Of a DNA stretch of 64,000 nucleotides, positions 43,146 to 51,792 are shown piece by piece. Both the position numbers and the translations under genes were made by a program. The DNA lies in assembly GCA_963835465.1 (NCBI GenBank), contig CAWIFR010000005.1, positions 62,001 to 126,000 of the forward strand, given 5' to 3'. Under the pieces are notes generated by a model. It saw only the letters and a list, made by a program, of their open reading frames with translations, had not been told where the DNA came from and ran no database searches. Origin of the DNA: Bog-756 sp963835465 (GTDB taxonomy: Bacteria > Actinomycetota > Acidimicrobiia > Acidimicrobiales > RAAP-2). Within the stretch, counting starts at the first letter, position 1, and every line of letters begins with the position of its first letter.

Positions 43146-44117
43146 CTAGATGGAGCTGGAGTGTTTGGCTGTGTGTGGCACGACGGCCATGCGGTGCCGC
43201 AGGTACAGGCCAATCCGGGCGATGGCATCGTCGGCTTCGGGCATGTTGCCCGCCCAGATCTGGTGCGCGTGCAGCATCTCGGGGAACACGTCGAGGCGGA
43301 CGTCGACCCCGGAGTGTCGCGCCTTGTCGGCCAGTCGAGTCGAATCGTCGACGAGTATGTCCCAGTCACCGGCTTGGATGTAGAGAGGCGGGAGGCCGGC
43401 GAGGTCGGAGTAGAGCGGCGAGGCGGAGGGGTCAAGTGGATCGTGACCAGCCAGGAACTGGTTCGCGCACCATTGCGTGCTGGCGGCGTCCTGGCGCACG
43501 TCGACGTCGGCTCGGGTGGTCACGCTGTCAGCGGTCATGGCGAGGTCCACCCAGGGCGACATGAGCACGCCGGCCACCGGGAGTGGCAAGCCTTGGTCTC
43601 TCGCCTTCAGAAGGAGGGCGAGAGCGATCCCCCCGCCGGCCGAGTCCCCGCCGACGACAATGTGGTCGGGATCGATGCGTTGTTCGAGAAGCCATCCGTA
43701 GGCGGCCAGCGCATCGGTGACGGCGGCGGGATAAGGGTCCTCGGGCGCCAGCCGGTAGTTGACGTTGAGGGCACGGCAACCGGCGGCCTTGGCAATGTGC
43801 CCGACAAGCCTACCGTGGGAGCGCATCGAGCAGTAGCAGAAGCCGCCGCCGTGGAAATAGACGATCACCCTACCCGTCGCGGCTCCTTCGGGTGTCACCC
43901 ACTGGGCGGTCACCCCGCCCGCGCCGACGTCTTCAAAGGACACTCCAGTCGGCTCGGCGGTGCTGTCACCGACGCGCTCGGCCATGGCCCGTTGCTCGGT
44001 GAGCGACATTGGGTTCGGGGACCCGGCGGTTGCGTTACGGCGCTGGTCGCGCAGCAACTGGTGGATTGTTCGGGCTTGCTCGCTCGCCATCCTCGGCGGC
44101 ATCCCGGTTGACTTCAC
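43146..44117 (-). CDS. HSL-type alpha/beta-hydrolase (esterase)
   Basis: The 323-residue protein has the oxyanion motif YFHGGGF, nucleophile elbow GGDSAGGG (Ser about 170), an Asp in GDWDILVDD and a His in EMLHAHQIWAG: a full hormone-sensitive-lipase-type triad. It hydrolyses esters or lactones of small hydrophobic acids and alcohols. Its GTG start overlaps the stop of the SDR (GTGA); an internal ATG (MPPRM) is an alternative start. In this cluster it could open the ester or lactone made by the Baeyer-Villiger enzyme at 45523. Confidence 0.88.
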   Translation of the reverse strand: MKSTGMPPRMASEQARTIHQLLRDQRRNATAGSPNPMSLTEQRAMAERVGDSTAEPTGVSFEDVGAGGVTAQWVTPEGAATGRVIVYFHGGGFCYCSMRSHGRLVGHIAKAAGCRALNVNYRLAPEDPYPAAVTDALAAYGWLLEQRIDPDHIVVGGDSAGGGIALALLLKARDQGLPLPVAGVLMSPWVDLAMTADSVTTRADVDVRQDAASTQWCANQFLAGHDPLDPSASPLYSDLAGLPPLYIQAGDWDILVDDSTRLADKARHSGVDVRLDVFPEMLHAHQIWAGNMPEADDAIARIGLYLRHRMAVVPHTAKHSSSI

Positions 44118-44953
44118 CCTGCGCTCTTGGTGACCAGGCTGGGGCTGCCGGCGATGCCCGGCATGTGAGCCAGCAAGCCGCCGTTGACGTCAATGGTCGC
44201 GGCTTGCACGTACTTGGATTCGTCGGAGGCGAGAAACGCTACGACGGGAGCGATGTCCTCGGGCAGCGCGAGGCGGGGCATGCACACGTCTTCCAGTGCC
44301 CGATCGAACAGTTTGCGCTGAGCCTCGGTGAAGTCCTCTTCCCCCTTGGTCCATCCGGTGCCGATGGTCCAGCCCGGTACGATCGTGTTGCACCTGATGC
44401 CCTGCTTGCCGTACTGGGTCGCGATGTACTTGGTCAGGACAATCGTGCCGGCCTTGGCTGCCCCGTAAGCAGCGGCACCCAACCCTCCGGCCAACCCGTT
44501 CCCCGAGGAGACGTTGATGATAGATCCGGCGCCGTTCTGGAGCATGTGCGGGAGTACGGCGCGGCAACAGAGGAACTGGCTCGTCAGGCACGTGCGAATC
44601 GTCCAATCCCACGCCTCAAGGCTCGTATTGATGAGGTCGGCCGCCGCTCCTGGGTGCACGGCGTAGGCGTTGTTGTGCAGCGCATGCACCGTGCTGAAGC
44701 GTTCGACAGCAGCCTCGACAAGCGCTGATACTTCATCCTCGATGGTGAGGTCGACGCCATGAGCCAATGCCGAACCGCCGGACGACTCGATCTCGTTGGC
44801 GACGGCGGCCACGCCCTCCGAGTTCAGATCGGCGGCGACCACCGCCGCTCCCAGTGCGGCACAGCGTAAAGCGCTCGCCCTTCCCATTCCCGACGCAGCC
44901 CCGGTGATGATGATGACTTTGCCACTCAACGAACCCACTACTTGTTCAGGCAT
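44114..44953 (-). CDS. Short-chain dehydrogenase/reductase
   Basis: The 279-residue classical SDR has TGAASGMG, an Asp at the end of beta-2 (AADLN, NAD preference), HNNAY in place of NNAG, Ser in NVSSGNGLAGG and Tyr/Lys in YGAAKAG. It should oxidise a secondary alcohol to a ketone. It is the first gene of an operon with the esterase, LLM protein and binding protein, and twin operators lie 400 bp upstream. The 44954-45352 leader holds no convincing gene. The start at 44953 was preferred to a TTG three codons earlier. Confidence 0.9.
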   Translation of the reverse strand: MPEQVVGSLSGKVIIITGAASGMGRASALRCAALGAAVVAADLNSEGVAAVANEIESSGGSALAHGVDLTIEDEVSALVEAAVERFSTVHALHNNAYAVHPGAAADLINTSLEAWDWTIRTCLTSQFLCCRAVLPHMLQNGAGSIINVSSGNGLAGGLGAAAYGAAKAGTIVLTKYIATQYGKQGIRCNTIVPGWTIGTGWTKGEEDFTEAQRKLFDRALEDVCMPRLALPEDIAPVVAFLASDESKYVQAATIDVNGGLLAHMPGIAGSPSLVTKSAG

Positions 44954-45352
44954 CGATATCAAGTCTCCCTATGCTCTCAAGTCGGTACGCTTCGAGACTC
45001 TCCATGGGACAACCTCCGCCTACCTTCCCGGCGTCCCCTCCTCGGGGCGTGACCGGGACGGCGCTCTTCACGATGGTGCCGGGCAGACGAAGATCGCTTT
45101 TCCCTGATGCCGACTGCGATGAAGAGCGGAACACCGCCTGCCTGTGGAAGGCCACCGCAGACCGTTCTTCCGCGTGGCCGCCAGGTAGCGCTGCATTGCG
45201 GTACAGATGGTCCCGGACGGGGCACCTCTGCCCACCTCGAAGGGAGTAAGAGCACGCCAGGTCCGGGCGCATCCATTGCTTCCCCATTTCAATTCCCCCA
45301 TCGGTAGTTGCTCCTGGCTCCCCGCAGAAGCTGTTGCGTCGCACTGGCCATC

Positions 45353-45390
45353 TTAGCCGAATGACTAACCCATATTAGCCGAACGACTAA
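45353..45390. promoter_or_regulatory. Twin operators TTAGCCGAATGACTAA and TTAGCCGAACGACTAA
   Basis: Two 16-bp imperfect palindromes with centres 22 bp apart, i.e. on the same face of the helix (two turns). They fit TTAGNCGNNCGNCTAA, also found at 48562 and 49918. They lie between the BVMO gene end and the SDR operon start, 400 bp ahead of ATG 44953. No other gene is supported in 44954-45522. Confidence 0.75.
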
Positions 45391-45522
45391 TCCAGTGCGG
45401 GAGATCGTCCAGTGGGCATCCGGCCCGCGGCGGTGTCGCGGCGAGGTCGAGAGCATTTGCCACCCGTTGCCTGCTTGTCCCAGCAGCGCAAAGTCCGCTA
45501 ACCAACGAAGAGTCGCTGCGCG

Positions 45523-47136
45523 TCAAGACGGGCGCGACAGGCGGAACACTTCGTAGTCCGTAGCTTTCACTCTGGCGATCTCCTTGAAGAGCTTGGGCCG
45601 GCCACCCGAGTTGAGAAGGTAGCGCCGGGGCTTCCCGGGGATGTTGGTGCCGTAGTAGTAGCTCTTCTCCGTGAACGACGACGCCGATGCCCACGTGTCC
45701 ACCATGTCCGTCCAGCGCTGCTCGGCGGCAGGCTCGACCTCGATCATGTGGTAGCCGCGCTCGCGTGCGTACACGAGGGTGTCGGCCACGAAGTCGGCCT
45801 GGTCGCCGTTGTACCGGGGGTTGTTGCCGGCGGCGGCGTGCGGGCCGCCGGGGAAGAAGAGGTTCGGGAAGCCGGCGGTCTGGACACCGAGGAACGTCAT
45901 CGGCCCGTCAGCCCAGTGATCAGCGAGGGTGAAGCCCTCGCGGCCCCGGATCTCCATTCGCAGGAGAGCCCCGGTGCCGAAGTCGAACCCGGTGGCCCAC
46001 ACGATGATGTCAAACTCGCGCTCGCTGTCGGTGGTCTCAATCCCTCCCTCAGTGACCCGGACCATTGGCGTCTCCTTCAGGTCGATGAGCGACACCTTGG
46101 GGTTGTTGTACGTCTCGTAGTAGTCGGTTACGAACGGGGGCCGCTTCTCGCCGAAGTGGTGGTCTTTGGGGATCAGCTTCTCGGCTGTCTCCGGATCCTG
46201 AACAATGATGCGGACCTTGGAGGCGATGAATTTGCACCACTCGGCGTTCGCTGCCGGGTCGAGTAGCAGGTCGGTGTAGTTGCTCGTGAGCTTGGTGAAG
46301 CCGGGGCTCTGCCACATCTTCTCGAAGAACGCCTGCCTCTCATCGGCGGAGTCGTCGAATGTGGCCCGATCGTGGGCCTGGTGCAGGAACCCGTGCACCG
46401 AGGTGTTCAGCACCTTCCGGATCGACTCGAACTCGGCTCGAAGCCGCGCCTGCTCATCCGGTGTGATGGGTGCGTTGTTAAGCGGCGCACACCAGTTCGG
46501 GGTGCGTTGGTACACGGTGAGCGAAGCGACTTCGCTGACGATGACCGGAATCACCTGCACCCCGCTCGATCCGGTGCCAATGACGGCGACGCGCTTGCCC
46601 GCGAAGTCGACCGGCGTCGTCGGCCACAGCGCCGTGTGGTACGACTCGCCTCGGAACTCCTCGCGCCCCGGCACGTCCGGGAAGAACGGAACCGAGAGGA
46701 CACCGGTCGAAGCGATAAAGAACTCGGTCCGGTACTGGTTACCGTCGCCGGTTTCCACGGTCCACTTCCCCGACGGCTCGTCCCAGGTCGCTGCGGTTAC
46801 CTTGGCCCCAAACCGCATGTGGCGCCGGAGGTCGAACCGGTCGACCACATAGTTCAGGTACCGCTCCGTCTCCGACTGCTCTGCGAAGTGCTCCTGCCAC
46901 TCCCACGCCTCGAAGAGTTCCTGCGAGAACAAGTAGCCATAGGTGTAGCTCTCGGAGTCGAACCGCGCCCCTGGGTAGCGGTTCCAGTACCACGTACCCC
47001 CTACGCCCTCGCCGGCCTCCAACAGTACGGCGGAGAACCCGTCCTGGATGGCGCGGTACAGCTGATAGATACCCGTGATTCCTGCGCCGACGACAAGCAC
47101 GTCGACGTCAGTGGAGTCGGGCTCTGCGGGTTTCAT
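45523..47136 (-). CDS. Baeyer-Villiger monooxygenase (class B flavoprotein)
   Basis: The 537-residue protein has the FAD loop VVGAGITGIYQLYRA, the BVMO fingerprint FRGESYHTALWP, the NADPH loop VIGTGSSGVQVIP, and ATGFDFGTG near the C-terminal domain. It inserts oxygen next to a carbonyl, converting a ketone (often cyclic or steroid-like) to an ester or lactone using NADPH and O2. It is encoded 101 bp after the amidohydrolase and probably shares its promoter at 48562. The likely substrate source is the SDR or P450 products of the cluster. Substrate is not predictable. Confidence 0.92.
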   Translation of the reverse strand: MKPAEPDSTDVDVLVVGAGITGIYQLYRAIQDGFSAVLLEAGEGVGGTWYWNRYPGARFDSESYTYGYLFSQELFEAWEWQEHFAEQSETERYLNYVVDRFDLRRHMRFGAKVTAATWDEPSGKWTVETGDGNQYRTEFFIASTGVLSVPFFPDVPGREEFRGESYHTALWPTTPVDFAGKRVAVIGTGSSGVQVIPVIVSEVASLTVYQRTPNWCAPLNNAPITPDEQARLRAEFESIRKVLNTSVHGFLHQAHDRATFDDSADERQAFFEKMWQSPGFTKLTSNYTDLLLDPAANAEWCKFIASKVRIIVQDPETAEKLIPKDHHFGEKRPPFVTDYYETYNNPKVSLIDLKETPMVRVTEGGIETTDSEREFDIIVWATGFDFGTGALLRMEIRGREGFTLADHWADGPMTFLGVQTAGFPNLFFPGGPHAAAGNNPRYNGDQADFVADTLVYARERGYHMIEVEPAAEQRWTDMVDTWASASSFTEKSYYYGTNIPGKPRRYLLNSGGRPKLFKEIARVKATDYEVFRLSRPS

Positions 47137-47237
47137 GGGCGGCTCTTCAACGTTGCACCAACGAGTGAAGACCTAGTCCGTCTGGACGCCATCTCGCCTC
47201 AAAGGTCGATCAACCCCAATTTTCGGTGGTGACGGCA

Positions 47238-48485
47238 TCACGCTGGGGTCGGGACCTCGACCCCGAGCAATCCTCCGAGGGTGCCACCGACGATCGCCTG
47301 ACGCTCTTCAGGTGCGACGCCTTCGAACTGACGTTCGATCGACTCGCGGCTGTGCATGAACGTCCCTTCGGCGTGGGGGTAGTCCGCTCCCCAGACGAGC
47401 GTCGAGATTCCGGTGACATGCCGACAGGCGATCGCCACGGGGTCTTCCTGAAAGGAGACATGGATCTGACGCTCGACGTACTCGCTCGGCATTAGCGGGT
47501 ACGGCCACCGTTCGTTCAACCGGAACAGTTGGGCCATGTCTGGCTGGTCGCTAGCAGGACGATCATCGTCCCACGTTCCGACCCACCAGTCGCGAAGCTG
47601 TCCGACGCCGAGTGTCCACGCCTTGTCCATCGCCGCGACCGCCGAGACGAGCCAGCTGGCGTTGAACTCCACCAGCAAAAAATGGAGATCCGGAAAGCGT
47701 TCGAGGACACCGCTGCCCACCAGCGACACAACGATCCGCTGCGGGGCCATGGGCGCCATCAAGGTTGCTGACGTCATCCGGTCGACGATCAGCTCATCAT
47801 TCAGTTTCTCGTGGTTCTGAGCGGAGACCCCTGCCATCATGCCCTGGAGTGTCGGCCCGGCCTTCTGGCTCACCTTGACGCCACCCGTGGCCACGTGGAA
47901 TGCCACGAGTAGTCCATTGTCCTGTGCCGCCGCCCACACCCTGTCGAGCGCTCGAGAGGAGTATGGGATCGGCGACGTCGCTGGCAGAATGATCGCTCGA
48001 AAGCCGAGCGCAGCTATGCGCTCGATCTCGACTACGGCGTCGTCGAGATCGCTCAACGGGATGGGCGATGTCGGGAACACCCGATTCCGGTGCGGAGCGA
48101 ATGCCTCCGAGACGTAGTCGCTATAGACGCGAGCGTGGGCCATGGAGAGCTCGTGGTGGTCGTGGGTATACAAACCAAACAGTGCGTGGTTGGGATGCAT
48201 CAACTGGGCCCAGATCCCGTCCGTATCCAAGTCCTCGACGATCCGATCGGGATCGCCGAATTGCGGTGATCCGTCGTGATGGCGGTACCGCGGATAGGTC
48301 CAACCCTCGAAGCCCGGTGTGTGAAGCTTGCGGAAGTGGGTCAAGCCGTCGTCCCCGAGCGGCTCGATCTCGAAGTCCTCCTCCCAGACCGCGAGGTCCC
48401 TCAGGTGCCTCGGAAGCCGAGAAGTAAACAAATCCGTGGGTTCAACGTAGTGCCCGTCTGCTGAAACAACGACGTCCTCAGCCAT
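47238..48485 (-). CDS. Amidohydrolase-2 family (TIM-barrel) enzyme
   Basis: The 415-residue protein begins VVSADGHYVEPTDLF (the DxH-like first metal site, here DGH), continues with RDLAVWEEDFE.., LVAFHVATGG (His of strand 5), FPDLHFLLVEFNASWL and ends with GADYPHAEG, the strand-8 Asp. Members of this group decarboxylate or hydrolyse ring-derived acids in catabolic pathways. ATG 48485 is 77 bp from the operator at 48562-48577, divergent from the P450. It precedes the BVMO gene in the same operon. Substrate is unknown. Confidence 0.87.
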   Translation of the reverse strand: MAEDVVVSADGHYVEPTDLFTSRLPRHLRDLAVWEEDFEIEPLGDDGLTHFRKLHTPGFEGWTYPRYRHHDGSPQFGDPDRIVEDLDTDGIWAQLMHPNHALFGLYTHDHHELSMAHARVYSDYVSEAFAPHRNRVFPTSPIPLSDLDDAVVEIERIAALGFRAIILPATSPIPYSSRALDRVWAAAQDNGLLVAFHVATGGVKVSQKAGPTLQGMMAGVSAQNHEKLNDELIVDRMTSATLMAPMAPQRIVVSLVGSGVLERFPDLHFLLVEFNASWLVSAVAAMDKAWTLGVGQLRDWWVGTWDDDRPASDQPDMAQLFRLNERWPYPLMPSEYVERQIHVSFQEDPVAIACRHVTGISTLVWGADYPHAEGTFMHSRESIERQFEGVAPEERQAIVGGTLGGLLGVEVPTPA

Positions 48486-48561
48486 GAATTTGTTTCCCCT
48501 TTGATCCGATTCTCAGCCCATGTCTTCCCTTGGTGTCGCATCGAGACGGGCGCTCACTGGA

Positions 48562-48577
48562 TTAGGCGATCGGCTAA
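48562..48577. promoter_or_regulatory. Operator TTAGGCGATCGGCTAA between divergent genes
   Basis: A 16-bp near-palindrome of the TTAGNCGNNCGNCTAA type located between the amidohydrolase (start 48485, left) and P450 (start 48677, right). One operator could control both operons. Confidence 0.75.
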
Positions 48578-48676
48578 TGTTCAGCATAGACAGAAGCTCG
48601 GAAGGATGCAACGGGCTCCGGCTGGATGCCGGTGGCGCAGGGCCACGGTCCACATGGACGCCAGAGAGGCTTGTGT

Positions 48677-49870
48677 ATGTCGATGACGAATGAGAGTGAC
48701 TTGTACTACGACCCGTACGACGTTGACATCGACGCCGATCCGTACCCCATCTACCGGAGGCTACGTGCGGAGGCGCCGCTCTACTACAACGAACGCTACG
48801 ACTTCTTCGCGGTCAGTTTGGCCGAAGACGTCGAGCGGGTCCTCACCGACCACGAGACCTTCATCTCGGGGCGGGGGGCGTTCCTGGACTTCATCCGTGC
48901 GGACTTGGAAATGCCGCCAGGCATGTTCATCTTCGAGGATCCGCCCTCCCATACGAGGCATCGGAAGCTTCTCTCCCGAGTGTTCACCCCCCGGAGGATG
49001 GCGGAGCTGGCGCCGCAGATCCGGACCTACTGTGCCCGGAGCCTGGACCGCTTCGTCGGCGCTGGCCAGTTCGACTTCGTCACCGACTTGGGTGCAGAAG
49101 TACCGATGCGGACGATCAGCATGCTTCTCGGCATCCCCGAGTCGGACCAGGAGACCGTCCGCGACCAATCCACGGGAAGCATGCGCACCGAGCCGGGCCA
49201 GCCTATGCAGATCGAGGAGGTGGGCAATCCTGAGATGTACGCCCAGTACATCGACTGGCGGGCTGAGCATCCTTCGGACGACCTGATGACCGACTTGCTG
49301 TGCGCCGAGTTCCAGGACGAGTCGAGTACGGTTCGCCGCCTGACCCGTGAGGAGATACTCACCTACTGCACGCTCATCGGGAGTGCCGGAAACGAGACGG
49401 CTGCCCGACTCATCGGGTGGATCGGCAAGGTGTTGGCCGACCATCCCGACCAGCGGCAGGAACTCGCCGCCGACCCGTCACTAATCCCGTCGGCCGTCGA
49501 GGAGGTGCTGCGTTTCGAACCCCCGGGGCACAACTTCGCCCGCTACGTCACCAAGGACGTTGAACTGCACGGGACAACTGTGCCGAAGGGAAGTGTGATG
49601 GTCTTCCTCATCGGAGCCGCCAACCGCGACGAGCGGCGATTCCCCGACGGCGAACGTTTCGACATCCATCGGAAGCCTGTCAAGTATTTCACGTTCGGCT
49701 ACGGCATCCACTACTGCCTGGGTGCCGCGCTCGGCGCGGCTCGAGGGACAGATCGCGCTCGAAGAAATCTTAAGCGCTTTCCCAAGTGGGAGATCGACAT
49801 GGACAATGCCCACTTGACCTCGGCCTCCGTCGTCCGGGGCTGGGAGACGCTCCCTGCGTTGATCCCTTGA
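48677..49870 (+). CDS. Cytochrome P450 (bacterial class I), with a misframed segment
   Basis: The 397-residue protein has PSHTRHRKLL (B-helix region), SAGNETAARL (I-helix, acid-Thr in GNETAA), EEVLRFEPP (ExxR) and the haem loop FTFGYGIHYCLGAAL. Immediately after, the predicted LARLEGQIALEEIL lies one base out of frame: an extra G near 49733 and a missing base near 49770 together give GAARGTDRARRN in its place. Only about 13 residues are misread, then KRFPKWEIDMDNAHL resumes. It would hydroxylate a hydrophobic substrate with electrons from the ferredoxin at 54088. GAGAGG sits ahead of the ATG. Confidence 0.88.
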   Translation: MSMTNESDLYYDPYDVDIDADPYPIYRRLRAEAPLYYNERYDFFAVSLAEDVERVLTDHETFISGRGAFLDFIRADLEMPPGMFIFEDPPSHTRHRKLLSRVFTPRRMAELAPQIRTYCARSLDRFVGAGQFDFVTDLGAEVPMRTISMLLGIPESDQETVRDQSTGSMRTEPGQPMQIEEVGNPEMYAQYIDWRAEHPSDDLMTDLLCAEFQDESSTVRRLTREEILTYCTLIGSAGNETAARLIGWIGKVLADHPDQRQELAADPSLIPSAVEEVLRFEPPGHNFARYVTKDVELHGTTVPKGSVMVFLIGAANRDERRFPDGERFDIHRKPVKYFTFGYGIHYCLGAALGAARGTDRARRNLKRFPKWEIDMDNAHLTSASVVRGWETLPALIP

Positions 49871-49914
49871 ACCGGGCTGCGCCTCCGCCGAGAAGCGCTA
49901 TCGCCAATGCGACT

Positions 49915-49936
49915 GTTTTAGTCGTACGACTAAAAC
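49915..49936. promoter_or_regulatory. 22-bp perfect palindrome containing TTAGTCGTACGACTAA
   Basis: GTTTTAGTCGT followed by its exact inverse. The inner 16 bp fit TTAGNCGNNCGNCTAA, the best symmetry of the four sites in the cluster. It is 57 bp upstream of the mycofactocin-type SDR at 49993, an ideal repressor position. Confidence 0.8.
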
Positions 49937-49992
49937 ACCCGGCTATAGTCCGAAATGGCCGTCAGGGGGACGGCGAGAGAGGGAGGTTTCGG

Positions 49993-50844
49993 ATGTCGGG
50001 TCGTCTCGAGGGCAAAGTCGCTTTCATCACGGGAGCAGCGCGGGGCCAAGGTCGGGCACATGCCATCCGAATGGCGGAGGAGGGAGCGGACATCATCGCC
50101 GTCGACATCTGCGCGCAGATCGAGTCGAACCTGTATCCGCTGGCCACGCTTGAGGACTTGCAGGAGACTGAGCGATTGGTCAGGGACCATGGCCGTCAGA
50201 TCGTGGCCAAGGTTGGTGACGTCCGCGAGCGCGACAACCTACGTGGTGCCGTCGAGGAGGGTGTGCAGCGGTTCGGGAAGATCGACGTCCTCGTCGCGCA
50301 AGCCGGCATCCTGCCCATGGGCCTAGAGAACAACCCGATGGACTTTGTCGACGCCACCGACGTCGATCTCCTCGGGGTAATGAACGCCGTCGCCGTCACC
50401 CTGCCCCACCTGACCGACGGCTCGTCCATCATCATCACCGGCTCAACGGCCGCCATGATGGGAGGGACCGTAGAGGGCAATCCCGGCGGCGCCGGATACG
50501 CGTGGGCGAAGAACGTGCTCATGGGCTACACCGAGCAGATGGCGCTCCACCTCGCGTCGCACCTCATCAGGGTGAATTGCATCCACCCGACCAACTGCAA
50601 TACGCACCTGATCCAGAACGAGCAGGTGTACAAGATGTTCTGCCCGGATATCGAGAATCCAACACGGGAGGATGCGGAGCCACGGTTCGTCTACTTCCAG
50701 GGGATGCCGATCCCGTACATCGAGCCCGAAGACACCGCCAATCTGGCACTGTTCTTGGCCTCGGACGAATCACGCTACATCACGGGCCAGCAGATCCGCA
50801 TCGACGCCGCGTCGCTCCTGAAGTTCCCGAATGGCCCGACATGA
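49993..50844 (+). CDS. Mycofactocin-type SDR
   Basis: The 283-residue SDR begins RLEGKVAFITGAARGQGRAHAIRMAEEGADIIAVDICAQIES, with long insertions after beta-2 (YPLATLEDLQETERLVRDHGRQIVAKVGDVRERDN) that mark the mycofactocin-coupled subfamily with tightly bound NAD. The active site is Ser in ITGSTAAMMGG and the YAWAKNV Tyr/Lys pair. In such enzymes the redox cofactor mycofactocin takes the electrons, though no mft genes are in the window. GGAGGTTTCGG precedes the ATG. The operator palindrome is 57 bp upstream, and the TetR gene follows 168 bp downstream. Confidence 0.9.
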   Translation: MSGRLEGKVAFITGAARGQGRAHAIRMAEEGADIIAVDICAQIESNLYPLATLEDLQETERLVRDHGRQIVAKVGDVRERDNLRGAVEEGVQRFGKIDVLVAQAGILPMGLENNPMDFVDATDVDLLGVMNAVAVTLPHLTDGSSIIITGSTAAMMGGTVEGNPGGAGYAWAKNVLMGYTEQMALHLASHLIRVNCIHPTNCNTHLIQNEQVYKMFCPDIENPTREDAEPRFVYFQGMPIPYIEPEDTANLALFLASDESRYITGQQIRIDAASLLKFPNGPT

Positions 50845-51012
50845 TCCCCGGCCGCCCAAGCGGCGGACCAGGGAAGCTGGCGCGCTGCGCGTGGTCCGTG
50901 ACATGCAGCGCTGCAGCCGACAACGCTGTCGTCGGTGAACCGCCCGGCGCTACGCTGTGCGACAATGGATCGCCAGGTCGGCTAGGCAGTCTGGTTCGCG
51001 GAGGTCGCAGAC

Positions 51013-51624
51013 ATGGCATCGGAACGGCCGAACGGTGCGGAGGAGTCCACGGCCCGAACGGCGCTGCTCGATGCCGCAGAGCGTCTCATGCTCAGCGACG
51101 GGTATGCCGCCGTGACGTCGCGGCGGGTGGCCGCGGAGGCCAATGTGAACCCCGGGCTCGTGTACTACTACTTCGGGCCGATGGACAGCCTCTTGATCGA
51201 GGTCTTCCGTCGGAGAGCGACGCGGATGCTGGAGCGCCAAGCCGAGGCCCTCGCATCGAAGCAGCCCCTGTGGGCGCTCTGGGAACTGATCCGCGACCAG
51301 ACAAGTACGGCCCTCAACCTGGAGTTCCTCGCGCTGGGCAACCATCGCAAGGCGATCAAGGCCGAGCTCAAGGCGTTCTCGGTGCGGTTCCGCCGAATGC
51401 AGTTCGATGGACTGTCGAAGGCCCTGACAGAGCACGGTGTCGACACGCGACTATGGCCGCCGGAGGCCGTCATGCTGTTGATGGATGGCGTGTCCCGCTT
51501 CCTGCTGGAGGAGCACGACTACGGCCTCGACCTCGGTCACACCCAGACGGTCGGTGTGGTCGAGCGTCTGATCAGCCAGCTGGAGGGCCCTCCACGTATG
51601 CGACGACGCCAGACCCGTCGCTAA
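51013..51624 (+). CDS. TetR-family regulator, candidate for the TTAG operators
   Basis: The 203-residue protein has the TetR HTH (TALLDAAERLMLSDGYAAVTSRRVAAEANVNPGLVYYYFGPMDSLLIEVF) and a typical effector-binding domain with an acidic-hydrophobic region (PPEAVMLLMDGVSRFLLEEHDYG). It is the only TetR in this cluster and lies between the operator-bearing SDR and the LLM2-P450 operon, so it is the natural candidate for the TTAGNCGNNCGNCTAA palindromes. That is an inference; the TetR at 38072 is an alternative. The ATG 51013 is weakly supplied with a ribosome site. Confidence 0.9.
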   Translation: MASERPNGAEESTARTALLDAAERLMLSDGYAAVTSRRVAAEANVNPGLVYYYFGPMDSLLIEVFRRRATRMLERQAEALASKQPLWALWELIRDQTSTALNLEFLALGNHRKAIKAELKAFSVRFRRMQFDGLSKALTEHGVDTRLWPPEAVMLLMDGVSRFLLEEHDYGLDLGHTQTVGVVERLISQLEGPPRMRRRQTRR

Positions 51625-51792
51625 GTCACCCATGGGCGTCGAGGTCCGGCTGCTCCGGCGTCCACTCTGACCAGCGCGCTGCGGCGGGCGACGCGATCAG
51701 CGTCCCCCATTTCCCGAGGATGCTCCTCGGCATCGCCGGGAGCCAAGTAGCGCTCCGTCTCGATCGGCAACAACGAAATGGGAGGAAGCACC

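Noticed and set aside
45353..45522. Attributing the TTAG palindromes to IS ends
   Set aside because: They occur only in promoter gaps of functionally linked genes and are symmetric 16-mers, unlike the IS ends in this window.
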